Made by a program: the position numbers and the translations under genes. The notes below the pieces were generated by a model. It made no database searches. It saw only the letters and a list, made by a program, of their open reading frames with translations, and had not been told where the DNA came from. Shown piece by piece: positions 12,901 to 26,736 of a stretch of 64,000 nt of DNA. The stretch comes from Otis tarda (taxonomy: Eukaryota; Chordata; Aves; Otidiformes; Otididae), in contig CM048554.1 in the NCBI GenBank assembly GCA_026413225.1, positions 69,308,463 through 69,372,462 on the forward strand, read 5' to 3'. Each line of letters begins with the position of its first letter. Position 1 is the stretch's first letter.

Positions 12901-15900
12901 TTTTATACATTCTGTATGTCTCCTCTCCCAGGGCTCCCAGCAACCACCTCAGGAAAAGACAAGAGTATGCTGCGATGGTTCTGAGTCACCTGAGCAGTGA
13001 GGGGTCCATGTGTACTGTGGCCATAAGGAGATCAGAAAAAAAAACCCCAAAAACCTGATAGGTATTAAATTCCCTTGCAGTCTTGCAGACTTGTCCTCAA
13101 TGATCCTGTGAATTCCATGTCTTTCCTCTTTGTCTAGCCATCAGTTTGCAAAACCTAAATATTACTTTAGGGAAAATAATGTATTAGGAAAGATGATGTA
13201 AGCAATTAAGAAATGCAGAAAATGCATGTATGAAGTAAATGTAAGTGAGTTTTAGGTAGCACTGACCAAATACAATACATCACATTACATTGTTTACAGA
13301 TAAGCTATTTATAGAAGTTCCATCAGAGAACTGAAAACACTTTATATGCAAGTTTTCTTCTGTTTTTGTGACTGTAACTGTTGTGTGAGGGAGGATGATA
13401 ATGCTTTAAGAAATATTAAAGAATGTCATCAGGCTTTTTAAACCTATCATCTAGAAGGAAATACCTCTTGTTCAGAATCCGGGAGGGACAGGCACTTGCC
13501 AAGCTACATCACTCCAACTTAATTCCTCTTCCTCTTGCCACTCTATATATACTATCCCTGTGCCAAACTAGTTTCCCTCCATCAGCCTTAGCTTCCAGTG
13601 AGAAGTTCTTAGTTTTCTTTCTTTTTACTCTTTTTTCCTCTGTGTTCTGTTGTTAAGATAGTAGATTTTTCTGAGTGACTTTTCAAGGATACTTTATGGA
13701 GGCAGCTTTATGCTTCAGAAAGCTATACTTAGCAGATCAAGACAAGGTTTGCACCTCAGACAGAATTCAAAATTTCATGTACAATGTTAATTTATATCCC
13801 TTAAAAGATGCTCTGTCATTTGAATGAGCTTGTACTAAGCCATTCAGATTATTAAATTGGTTTTGGATTGCTTGTCTTGCAGTTTCCCTCTTCTCACCTC
13901 CTCCATAACAATACATTCTGAATACAATTCTGATTCTGTAAATGTTCATTATTAAACTTCACTTGTACATCTACTGTACATGACTGTGAAACCTGAATCG
14001 TACCAGGCCTTCCTGAGGAGAATGGCAGCTTGTGCCAATTGGCCAGTACTTAGTGGTGGACACATTTCAAATAAAATATTCCGTCAAACATAACCAAAAC
14101 AATTAAAAAAGTATACCAATTTTAAAAAGTCATACCGGATGGAGTTTATTCTAGAACAGATGGCTGGAATAATGCCAGTGCCCTTAGTGAAAAACACTTA
14201 TGCCTATAGACCATTCTGACAGCCAGAGATCCCTGCTGCTTAAAAAAAAATGTACAAGAATGTCACACACAGGACAAAGTCTGCATTTGCCAAACAAGAT
14301 GTGTTGCAAATGACTTCTTAAAACAAAATGGAGCAGAGTAGCCTTAACATCAAGGTGAGGATTTTGCCCAAAGTTTCTAGATTTTTGAAACCTTTCATAG
14401 TACAGCTTCATACAATTGTAAATAACTTTATTTTTTTTCTGAATTAAGAAGACCTTGCTTAGTATTCTAAGGATTTTAGAACAATAAAATTGGTATTCTT
14501 TCACTGTGTTTATAGTCAGTTATCTGAAGACTGAAGGAGTCAATGCAGCTTTTTCAAAACTGTGGGGTAGGCCCTTGCACTGCTCTTTTACTCTGTCAGT
14601 GTGTAATGGGAGAAAGTAAAATCTGTGGATTCAGAAATGTTTGAGGAATTTCCAGGAAAAATGCTTAGGATGCCACCTTGCTGTCTTGGCAGCAAAGGCT
14701 AGATTTTTTTTTGCCTAAAACCAAATGTGGTCCCCAAACTGAGTTCCAACAAACTTTTCAGCAGACTATTTCTGAAGGTGGTTAAAATGACAAGGTTGTC
14801 TTACCCTGTTTACTCATTTGTGCATGCTTTAAATTGCCCCAAAGGCAAGGGAGGTGACATTTCTTACCAAAGGCTCCAGTGTGATCCAGAATCAGGCAGA
14901 CAGACATGAAGTCTGTTTAAATTCCATTTTAAAAGTTGGATTTGGAGCTTATAACTTTTTTAACAGCTCAGTGTTTAAGCACTGATCCAGAAAGCAGCTA
15001 GCTTTCATTCTAAGCCTTTGGTGCTCTCCAGAAGGACACTACGTGGGGCAGGGCCATTTGGTGGTATCCTGAACGTAAGAACTCTCTCTCTCCTGCTGAA
15101 GCTGTATGGCAAGAAAAGGTGGCAATCCAAGGAGCATAGCCAGGAGGTGACTAACATCTCTTACTGGGTTCATAAAAACCATGTGTAAGAGGCAATTAGT
15201 TTAAGTAACCCATGCTGTGTTCAGCAGCTGGCTAAATTAGATGTATGACCAAAACAGAGAAAACATATTAGTCAGGCTAAAACATCCTGCAGATCTTCAG
15301 AGGCATCAGCCTGTTGCCACCTACTTTATAAGGAATTTAGGTAGTCGTTCTGGCAACTAGAGATGCTACTCAACCTTTGACTACACTGACACCAGAAGAG
15401 GACATATAAAGTCTTGATTTATGGTGGAATATTAGGGATCCAAAAGACTAGATTAGGTTTTTCCCTAAGTCTAAAAGCACAATACAAGTTAGTCTGAAGG
15501 GCTGAAAGTGGCTACACCTTCTTAAATAAAATTACCCGGACAGCCAAATCTACTCTGATACCTACTGTGTGCCATACTAATCTTTGCAGAGGTCAGCAAA
15601 TCCATGCCTCTCTCTTGGCCCATCGATTTCAGACCTGCAAACGACGTGGCTAAATCCCTTGCAATGGTCCTATGGGAGTGTTCAGAGTGTAAATACCCAA
15701 GAGTTCAGCACAAACTTCAGCAGTTCAACCACTTCTAGTAAAAAAACATGACAGGCAGGATAAAGCAATTGTGGATTTGGTGGCAGACCTCACCTCATTA
15801 AATAACAGTCTAATGATTATTAGTCACTAATCCAGGAAATGAGGTACCTGGGGACAAGAGACAGAAAACAGGAGAACATGTCTCTGTCCCAAGTATGCAG

Positions 15901-18889
15901 AGGATTTTATTTCTAATGCAGAGAAAGTACATAACCACATGACTACCATAAAAAGAATACATTTGTAGGTCCTCACTGACAGAGGGTGTGTCTTCGTAAC
16001 TGTGTATGTATTTTTCCTTGTTCATTCTTTTTTTTTCATAAATCTTGTATTCTTGGCTCTTCAGTGTAAGGAGGACATAGAAAAACAGTGAAAATATGAG
16101 GAGGAGTAGAAAAAAAATGTTATTGAGTGAGGAGAATAAGAAAAATGAGCCAAGAGTGAAAACCTCACATTTAGAATCCACAAAAAGAAAAATCATGATT
16201 GCAGTCTATAAATACATTCAAGCTAACAACATATGAAAAAGAAAAAGGATGTATGAAAACAGGAAAGAGGAGTAATATCATGTGGGTATGAAAGGAAAAA
16301 AAAGCAGAATATGAAAGAATATATTCCCAGTAACAAGAATATATTGGAAAAGAAATAAATTCCTTAAGGAAAACCAGCATGAAAAAACATTGTATACATT
16401 CAACAACAATTAGTGAAACTATTCACTAGTGAACTTTCAGCAAAAAGATCACAGCGAATAAAAGCGGTCCTTGAAGATTGACCATAATTAATTATCTATT
16501 TCTGTGATAAAAGAACTAATAATCATAATGGTGCTAAGGTTGAGAATTTAAGCACTCATTCATCAAAAAAAGAATAATATGAAGGATTTCAGTACCTTAA
16601 ATTTAGGCACACTGTATGTGATAAAAATGCATGTGGAAGAAAAAAAGACTATTGAGACATTCTAAAAGGGAAGAGTCGAGTTTTAAACACAAAACAAGAT
16701 ATGAAATGTAAAAAATAAATATGTATCCTAAATATATAACAAAATTCAATTTCTAAATACCAACATTAAACAATAAGGATCTAGTGAAATTAATAAATAA
16801 TCCACAAATATTATTATTTATTTTTTAGAGAACTTGCATTATCACAATATTGGTGGCTGCACATGAATCTTAAGTTATTTCTATAAAAATGAAAGACATG
16901 AACATACATAGACAGACAAGATAGATACTGAAGTAAGCTTGATAAGAAATTTAATGTAGAGTTACAAATGCAAAAAAATTATTTATTGTTTATTATTAGG
17001 TTATGCATTAGTAAAACAGAAAAATTGAAGCCATGATACACGATTATTTTGAACCTCAGTTATGGATATATTTTCTGATTGTCTTAATTGTGCAAGTCTG
17101 AACTTGGAACTGAACTGAAGCACTGAGCAGCACAACTGTATTTTGATTTACAAATTACTCCTATTTTGTTTGAAAAAAATGAATATCAAAGGTAAAAAGG
17201 TATTTCAGATATACTTCGTGAGAAGTTGTTCCATGTTCTGTATGATTTATCTTTTAAGCCCTAAAATGATAATTACATTCAAATTACTCTCCAATTCTAT
17301 TGCATTAACATAATTGTATGTCAACTAACAAGATGTACTTATTAAATGGAGTATTTCTAGGCCATTTACACATGTAATAATATGTTATTGTTAAATTTAT
17401 AGTACACCTAACAATACTTTGCCTAGCAACTCGATCTTACTGAAAATGGTGCCATTAAATAACAGCAACTCTACTATTTCCTGTTGACCTCAGTGAACTC
17501 CTCAGTGCTCTATAAAGACATAAAAATTAGCATTTTGATATTACACTTCTTAAAAAAAAAGTGTAGGCTTTAAACGCAAGGTCAGAGGAAGCGTTTTCTC
17601 AAACTATAACATTCGTTTCAATATATGAAGGAAAATTGTCTTAATCACAGTGCAGTAAAAGTAAGAGGTAAGTTTTGCTTTCATTTTATGCCAGATTAGT
17701 AATTCAGAAAGACACCTGGAGAATTAAACAGGGCAATTTCAGTGGCTCAGTGCTGGACCCAGGAAGTGAAATTTTCTCCTTCCCCCACCTGTGTTAATAA
17801 AAGTTCACAATGATTTTATCTTCTCTTTTGAAATTGGACATTCAAAGTGAAGAATCAATCATCCCAGTGTAAATTCTTAACTTGGTTCATTTATTCAAGT
17901 GTAAAAAACACGTATCATAAAATCTTGAGCAAATGGGATAAAGGTTTTGCACTAATTCAAGAGAAGGGGCTGATGATAAGAAATATTGTTAGGTTACAAT
18001 TGGTCCTTTTCCATCCCAGTGCATAATCGCTCTCCACAGTATAAATGTTGCCAAAAGCTTTAATGTATGTATGAACTGCTTGGCTTTTGATGAAACGCTG
18101 TTTGTGTTTGACTCCATGAATGTTGAATGGTCTGCTTGCAAGTTGTAACTTGTGAATTTCAGCTTTACCTGAAAGACAATGACTCCAGAAGTCTACAGTT
18201 GTGGCATATTTTACTGTTTAAATACTGTTTTCTGTGTGAGAGTAAAAGCAGATATTTCTGATGTGATAGTCTGGGGATTTTTCTCCTCTACTCCCAAAGC
18301 AACACTGATTACATTTGGAAAAGTCTTAGAAGGCCCTTTGCTTTTATTTGCAAGTAAAGTTTCTGACAGAAAATTTAACGTACTTGTTTTTCACAGACAA
18401 GTTTGTCCTTTTTTTGGTTTCATAGGACAAAAAAAAAAAAAAGAAAGAAAAGACAAGACTTCCATAGTTCTATATTTTTCTCAATAGTTCTTGGACATAT
18501 GCTATTCGTTTCCAGAAACTGCTATTTTCTTTGAGTCAAATATTCAATTAGAATGAATATTCAACAGAATATTCAACCAGAAAATTAAATCTCCCATTAA
18601 CAATCAAAGGATATGCACAATTTCCAGGCGAGCGGTTGTTGTAATTAAAAGAAAAAAAGTGAAATAGAAAATTACTTAAACCTGAAAATAGCTACTGAAC
18701 ACTTGCACTAACTACTTTGCTAATCTTTGCATTCAGAAGGGCAGTAGCGCTGTGTGGAGGCCTGAAGATGCCACACCAGAGCAAAGAACAGCAGAAGGGC
18801 TGGCACTCCAGGAATCAGGGAGGGGAAAAACTGCTTATTAAGCCTCTTCCTTTCACTATCAGTTTGTTCCCTACAGTATTTGTCTTCAG
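9903..18889. other. Long AT-rich unique region, no gene recognised
   Basis: About 9 kb with no clear transposon and no recognisable exon. Overlapping open frames lie at 10314-10622 (-), 11143-11460 (+)/11104-11388 (-), 14184-14504 (-) and 15810-16196 (-); none shows a domain, and opposing strands are open together, which argues against coding. Low-complexity A-rich patches occur near 11820-11870 and 18429-18460. A short threefold GAATATTCAA-type repeat lies near 18553-18585. Confidence 0.5.
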
Positions 18890-20350
18890 TGGATTGTTGA
18901 ATCTGGTTTTAAAAGTCCCAAGAGATGAAGCTACCATTGCTTTTCTTAAACAGCTATTTCAGAGCCAAAAGAAAGAGAGGAATTTTATCCTTTTTGATAT
19001 TATATTCCAGTACTCTTACAGCAATGTTATCACTATGCACCACATTAAAAACAATAATGGAAAGGAAAAATGAAATCTCTTTCAGATACTTGTATCATAT
19101 TTCCCTTTGGTTATGAAAGGAACATTGGATTGAAAAAGAATTTATGGCTCACTAACTTTAATATAGTGCTACTTGATGTAATTTATTTTGTGAAGTAAAT
19201 ATGTACTATCTTAAAAGCAGTTTGTTTCTTGTTTTTCTATTTCTGATGGAAAGTTTTAAACACAAAGCTGTCATAGTTAGAAATCTTTTAATTTACAGCT
19301 TAAAATAATTAACTGACAGTTTATATCCAATTAATTCTCTTAGTATAACTCCTTTCTAACTTTGTAATTTTCTTCCTTCCTGTATTTATCCTTGCGGTGG
19401 ATTTATAAGAAACAGTCATATCTACTCTCAGCTTTAGGGTTTTTTTCAGCTTCTTGGTATCTTTTACTACATTATATTTTTCCCCTGTTTGATTCTTTTA
19501 GGATGCTTTCATTCACCAGTTACACTGTGAATTCATTTTTTGTTAGTAACCTCAATTTTACAAAGCTTTTCAGAGGAGGCCTTAATACTTTCTTACAAGA
19601 CAACATTAAGATTTTTTTCATTTTCACAGCCAACCCTTCAACTGAGTTTTCTTTCTTCACATCTGAATTATTTTGATGATTCAGTCGTCTAATACACTCA
19701 AGTCTTTCCTCTTCAGCTACTTAATATCTCCCAGTTTATTGTACAAAATCTATGACTACCTACTGCACTAATGAATTTAATTCCATGTACCTGTTATTAG
19801 TCTTCAATTTTATTTTTTTTTTAATTTTTGCCTTTTCCTATGGTAGCTTTTTCTTCAAATTGACAAAAACCTTCTCTTCCTGTAACACTGACAAATACCA
19901 AGGACATCCTCCTACATTTTGCAATAAGGTCATTAAGGAAAATATTAAATAAGAACCCTTACAAACCAATGATAAAAATCTCCTGCAATAACCCCCTTCC
20001 CCTTCAGTGTATGTTATCTGTTTCAATATCACACATGGTTTTCTCCCCTTTAGTAATTTCCTTGCAGCATATTAAAATTCTTGTAGCAATCCTATTTTTA
20101 ATTTACTCTTTGGCACTGTATCAATTATTTAACTAAAAGTCCAAATAGATGAGCTTTACTGCATGTCATTTGCTTAGAAAATTATTTATCAAAGGAAAAT
20201 TGCAGTTAAAAACATGTTGTGTTTTGTCCCATTTCAAATTGCAGTCATACATTTCATTAGAATTTCAATTGAAAATTTTTCTAAAATTTTGCATGCTACT
20301 AAGGCCAGATGAACTCACTATCCCAAATCACTTAATGTCTCCCTCTAAAT
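18890..20350 (-). mobile_element. Very old CR1-like LINE fragment(s), minus strand
   Basis: Strongly decayed. The plus strand reads like the complement of a CR1/L3-type ORF2: the block near 19905-19960 (GGTCATTAAGGAAAATATTAAATAAGAACCC) corresponds to the complement of the 'FNIFINDLD' coding segment, and the block near 20110-20170 (TTTGGCACTGTATCAATTATTT, then a step toward AAGTCCAAATAGAT) corresponds to the part usually reading as 'AFDKVPH' on the other strand. The flanks near 18900-19030 may be the 3' part of the same copy. The call rests on order of motifs, not close identity, and exact ends are unknown. Confidence 0.45.
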
Positions 20351-23300
20351 TTTAAATGCAGGCTTTACTATTGCTCTCTGTGTACATGGTATCAGGTAGG
20401 AAAGGTTGACTAGGGATAGTTTGATTGAATAGACCTGTGGTTTCAAATATGGTTATTTCAAAATTCTGGAATGAAAAATATCTGATCTCCTCCATCTGGA
20501 TCACGTAGAATTTTTAATTTTTTTTTTCTTCTGTGAAGCAGTAGTTCACATTTCCATGTCCTCATTTTCATAATTTTCTCCACATTCCATACCATTGCCT
20601 TTACTGAAAGTTTTGACAAGATTTTCATTTAGAATTGGGGGCAAATAAGTATTTTTTAACATCTCTTGTTCTCAGAATAAAGAGTCCTTTTCTTCCTTTT
20701 TTGTTCTCAAGTTTCTATGGTTAAAGACCTCTTGTTATGGATACTTTTTGTATGATGTAGCTTGGCTTGACATTTGGCAACTCTCACGTCCTAGTGTGTG
20801 CTGAATTCTAATATGTAGCTTTTATATTGACTGTTTTTTAAAAAAAAAAAAGTTTACTTCTTACACTCTATTCCTTTTAAGAAAGAAAGACCTGTTTATT
20901 TATCTGTCATGAACTTGAACTGTTCCTTATGAAATATCTTCCCTTACCTCAAATATCTTTTGCATTAATGATTTTTAAATTCTGGAATTGTTTGGTCCAC
21001 TTATTTTCGGTAGACAGTCTACATAATTAGTCACCTTTTCTCTTCCAAAAATAAGAACCTTGTATAGATTTTATGTACTCTTTATGTAATGCACCAGATT
21101 GATCCATTTTAGGAACACTTACATGCAGGTTGTTTTGAAGCAACAGGGCTTATCAATGACTTGCCAATGTACAATATCAATTACTCTTTTGTTGGTAGAT
21201 TGATTTTGCTGGTGGTGTAAAAACATGTAAAACCTATAATAATTTACAGCAGTTGTTCTTTAATCAGGCAACTTCAAATCTCCCAAAGGACATTTATTCC
21301 TGTAATACTAACAATATTACACCAAACTTTTTGTAACTTAACACTGGCGATTTGTAACACACTCTCCAATTAGACCTTTGAATCCTTTCCATGCTTCTGT
21401 CACATATCTTGACCTTAAGATGTTACATCTTTACTGATTGTGAGCCCTTTTTTTCTGCTACTCCAGTATCTTGTAAACAATTCTGCTTTAGTATATTTGC
21501 ATTTACATATTTTCTTACTAACCAGTTCTTCCAGTCTTTGGATACTTTCTCTCTCCTAAATATGTTTGCAGCCGCTGTCAACTTTCGTTATCTATGAATT
21601 ACATTAACATGTCATTCAGTTCTTTGAAATCATTAATTAAGATATTAAATCAGAGAGTATCCTACAAATACCTAAGTACTTAGCTTTAACCTTCCAGAAT
21701 CTCACTGCATACATCTAACATCTTACATATTGTTTTGCCTCTCTACCTGCACACGCATATAAAAATTATAAAGGTCTCTATCATCTGAAATCTCAATCAC
21801 AGTATCATCCTTTTTTTTCCTGACCTGGCTGCATGTGATATTGCTCTGTTATCTCTGTTCATAAGACTGTTGCAAGGATCTTTGTTTTCAACGAGTTGCT
21901 CAGGGGCATCCATTTCACTCCATCCTAGTTGTTGCCTTTCTTTCTCTGTTGGCTCAAATATCAGCCTCAGAGTATCACGACTATTTCTCTCTCATCAGCT
22001 GCAAAGACTGACTTTTGCCACCGATTAGCTCATGATCCAAGCCTCCATTTATTTACTACATTTGAAAACATCTGTTTCTTTTCTCCTACTTTGTTTTTCA
22101 GATTTTGGAAGATTTCCTTTTAAACACACGCAGAACTACCTTATTTTTCTCCTTCATGTCCTTTGATAAAATTTTGCTTTGTTCTGAAGCCATCACAAAA
22201 TTTGATAACAATTAGATTGTTAACATACTGCCTATCACACTCGTCAGTCTTGTCTCTTTTTTCATTTCTGGTGGGGCAGTTTCCTAACATGCGATAATAC
22301 TTAAGGGCATGGATCATCATTTTGTTTGGTATTCACACAGAGAGTCTTAAGCCACGACTGGGTCTTCTACAAAATATTAAATAAAATAAATGAATATAAC
22401 TAGCAAAAGTAGGCAAAAAAAAAAAAATAGAAACCCTAAGAGTCTCATTCATCCATTTAATATTAGGCACCTGCACAGTAATTCACTGTAGTACTACAGA
22501 TAAAAGCAGAGCACACAGAAAAGCCTTTCCCAAAACCGTTTAGTGCCATTATATTTTTTCAGTGATCTAGCTAGCAGCTAATCGACCTAATTTTATTCCT
22601 ATCCAAGCCAATAAAAGCACTGATATATATTTTTCCAGGGAAGAGACATTTTATCCAATCTTTCTCTTTTACATAAATTTAAATCACAGAAAAGTACCAT
22701 GTGACTTAGCATGCTAATCAGAAACTGTAAATAGCAAATACTGGAGGCACTTCTCACAGAAGACCTCATAAGTGATCTGCAGGCTGGTATTTTGTAGCAC
22801 ATAACAAGTGTCAGAATGATTGGCAGCAAAACACAACTCCACAACAGACAAATTGAATTTGGAATCCCTCACAAACTGATAAACAGTGAAATCTTCTGTA
22901 GATAATTTGCCAGCAAGAAAAACTTTACCCTCAGCATGTGAACCTTCTCACTGAGAATGCTTTTCATGGCACTGTTTTCCTTCAGAGTGCGCAAGTTTGA
23001 GGTGAAACAATGGAAAAATTCTGTACCCTGATGAAACGTGATAAATTTTAAGTTTCATAGCATTGACTGCTATGATCCAAGACCTATAGGCCAAATCTCA
23101 ATAAAAAATTGTTGTAAAAAGTTATTATACAGCTAGCACATTAAACATGCAGTAATTCAAAACGTTAGGTTTGCATGGTGCATTTAACTAACCCAACGTT
23201 TTATTGAAGCTGATGTTTCAAAATTGGGTTATCTTGAAAACATAAATACTTGTGCAACTCCTGGAAGAATAACTGATAAGACTGGGTCTGGAAGATTGAT

Positions 23301-26300
23301 ATTTACCACCAAATAACCTATTCAAATTACGCTTGGTTCAAATTCAGAGAAAACAATGGACTTAAGCTAACACTGACCATTTTCAGTGACAGAGACATTT
23401 TTCTAGGACTAATGAAACAAAGGGAAGATTTTCTGAGTCATTCTGTCAACTTACTTGCCTTTGGGTTATTTCTACAACCTTCCATTATGAGGATGCTGCA
23501 GCTTAGTCAACAAGCTGTTATAAGGAGACAAACTCCTTACCAGTTATTGAGTGTGGTGGGCTGATGAGCATAATGTAAGCATCTCTGTCCACACAGGTGC
23601 ACAAGGGAATCTAGAAATCTAATAATCATCATTTCTGACAATTCTTCTTCTCTTGTTATCTTTACCTCCCTATTTGCCCAATACAGAGTTTCAATGTAAA
23701 GTCAGTTGCAAACTCTGGGAAAAGAAGAAAACAGAACCCCTAGCTTTTTAACCTGTCAAAAAAAGGACTAAAAATCTTCTATATATGATCAGTCTTCTAA
23801 TCACTTCTTATCTTTTTCATAGCTGATATATATGGATGCCTTTCATTCAACTTTTTCTATACATAATTCTGAGTTTAGAAGAAATATAGAAATATAAGTA
23901 TCAAGAAAGAGGAAAAAAAAATCTAATGAGTAACCTTGATTTTAAAATTTTGTCTTCAAATTTCCTCATTTATTTATTTTTCTTCAGACCATAAAAAGAA
24001 GAAATCAAAACAAATAAATTAAATATCAGTTATTGTTTTTCTGACTAAATTACCTGATTCTTCAGTTGCACTGCTACATAGCAATACATTGCTGTGTGTC
24101 AACTGAAATACAGAGATACAGTTATAAGATTAAAGGTTGAAAAGCTTTTTACTCTATACTGTTTGACTTTTTTTGCTTCAAACTGTCCCTTCACATCATT
24201 TTACCAAAGATTTTGATATTTAAACAGGCATACTTTTTCTCTCTCTATGCACACAGGGATTGTCACTGATTCAGGTTGGATTATATTTTGTATTCTTGCA
24301 GTTGATAGAACTTTACAGCTGTCAAAATTGTCCTAGAAAGGTAGAAAAGCTGGTATTTCTGCTTCAAACATGAAAAGACTTAGTAAGCCAAGAAAACTCC
24401 ATAATACACAGAAGGACATATGCTGCAGAGGCCGAGTGATGGGTGAGTACGTGGTAGAAAGTTCTGGTGAAAAAACAAGGATGTAGGAGGATTTTGACAG
24501 TTGGGAGAAAGGGAAAGGATGCCAGCTCCTCTCTCCTACTGCTGCTGCAGCCACACAGCATGGCGAGGAGCACCCAAGAAGCTGTTTTACAATAGATGCT
24601 GTTTTTCTCCACCATGCAGTATCAATAGGGCTTTTCTGAAAAACCAAAAGACTTTTCCTTGTGCATATCATTGCACTCCCTGACTTTAAGACACCAGACT
24701 GGATAAGTCTAGGGGTTAATAATAAACAAAATTGTTGCCCTTTGTGAAATCAATAGACGTACCTACATAGATTCAAATATTATGGAGGTCTTACGGTCAT
24801 CTAAAGAGTGTTCAGACCAGCCTCCCACTAACTTCCCACATCCCATAAAAGCAGAATACATTATGACAACCAAGACTGTGGGCTTTTAGTTCATAACTTG
24901 AACGCATTCTGAACCCCCAAAAATAAATATATATAGAAAAAAGATTAATCTTCCACAGTATTAGAATAAAGGCTCCTGTAAATATATCTCTGTTAAAACA
25001 GAATAACCATTGAATATCTTTTTAGCCTGAAGAGATATATTTAAAATTCCTTCCTCTCAGTCCCCAGACAATTGATGCTGCCAATTATAGGACTATTTTT
25101 TAAACATCAAGTGATGGAAGTACATCCCTACTAGTAAAGCAGAATGAATCAGAGCTTACAGTAGCTACTAGAAAGCTGTCAGAACTACTAAGCCCCCAAA
25201 CCTCTATCCTGGCCCACAGCCCTGCTATCACAAAACCCAGAGTCAAAACATAATTTCACTCAAAGTTTGCTTTAATTAAGAGATGCCTAATCCATTTTTG
25301 CTGTATCCTTGAAGACATTATTTCAAACAATACTGTTTGGAATGTGCAGGAACATATTCACATTGTTTTGTTCTGTTTTCAAACAGGAGAAGATTGCTTT
25401 AAATACTTTAAAATATTCTGAGTGACAGAGATGCATGCAAATTTGAATAATCTTGTTGTTGTTTGCTTGGCATATCCGAGGTGATATTCTCTAAAGCTGA
25501 TGCCTGCATGTTTTTCTCTTATATTCTTGTTCTGTTCTTTATTATCTGCTACTATCTTCCAAATCTCTTTGTTTTATATCTACTGTACAGATTTCCCTAC
25601 CATTGTTATCCTTTCCTTGTAGAGTACACTTATATTTGACCACAGAAGAAAGTAAGCTGACTACAGTTTAAATCTCATCCTGAATAGGTCTTATACATAG
25701 TGTTTTTAAGTAACATTTAATTGCTTTTATAAATTATTATGGCTTTTGTGTCACAGTGAGCTTAATCCACATCTCAGAGATTCCTCAAAAAAGGGGTGGC
25801 AGAATCAAATTCAGTACATCCAGCAAAGGGATCTGGCTGCAGCTCAGGACTGTAAATCATACCAAGATAATATATTTTAACAGAATATAAAACAGTGTTC
25901 TTTATTTTAAAAATAATATATACCAATATATACCAATCTTTATTTGGGGTTGCTGTAGAAAAAAGGTATACATCAGCAGGCATAAATCTCCAACGGCCTT
26001 ACTGAAATGAAAGCATTTGGCCTCATCTTGTTTTTCGTTATTTCTTTTTCATGACACCTTTCACCTTTTTGAAGTGAAGAGCTGAACTACATGGATAGTC
26101 TATTTATTAGTATATCTATTAAGGTATAAACCAAACAAGCACAAGCTATAAAATGGTACAGAAGATAACATGCATCATCAGAAGAGAATACGCCCATCTG
26201 CTGGAGTTCTGCACAAACCATTTGCTGAGTTCAGCAATAGGGAAGCAGCACACAGGTTGGTCAGTTCTTACCACACAAACAGCTGTAACAGCAAAGCATG

Positions 26301-26454
26301 GGAAATGCTCTGGACAAATGCAAGGTGCTTAATTCTGCTGGGCAGCATGCATAAAAGCACATTAAATCAAAGTATTTTTGACCAAATAATTTAAATAAAT
26401 TGTCCATGCAGCTACAATCAGTATAGAAAGGTCCTGTGTCAAGAAGAAAGTATT
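20351..26454. other. AT-rich unique region with possible ancient LINE trace
   Basis: No gene recognised. Between about 21470 and 21720 there is another weak CR1-like match (AATCATTAATTAAGATATTAAA), too decayed to delimit. Small overlapping open frames around 24333-24683 on both strands are not convincing genes. Confidence 0.45.
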
Positions 26455-26736
26455 GCCAAGTCTCTCTCGGGATCATTCCGAGATCACTCTCGGTTCCGTT
26501 TTGTGATCACTGCTTGGTTGTTGGGCAGTGAGAAACTGTGCATCATTCATCTTATATATCCTACTATAATTATATTAAATACTAATATATTTTCTTTTGC
26601 TATCCTAGTAAACTGTCTTTATCTCAACCCATAAGTTTTCCTTTCTTTCCAATTCTCTCCCAATCCCACCTGGAATGAGGAGAGTGAGCAAGTTGCTGCA
26701 TGGTATTTAGTTGCTGTCTGGGATTAAACCATGACA
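26455..26736 (+). mobile_element. Old avian ERV LTR, 3' part
   Basis: The block has the hallmarks of a common avian ERV LTR end: CTTGGTTGTTGGGCAGTGAG and a GTGCATCATT phrase, an AT-rich run, AAACTGTCTTTATCTCAACC followed by a pyrimidine-rich AATTCTCTCCC stretch, GAGTGAGCAAGTTGCTGCATG, and a final GGATTAAACCATGACA. The 3' end at 26736 is well placed; the 5' edge is uncertain. It is a different LTR type from the three others in the window. No interior is attached. Confidence 0.8.

Noticed and set aside
15810-16196. Minus-strand 128-codon frame rich in F, L and S
   Set aside because: Composition follows the A-rich plus strand; apparent hydrophobicity is a by-product of T-rich codons.
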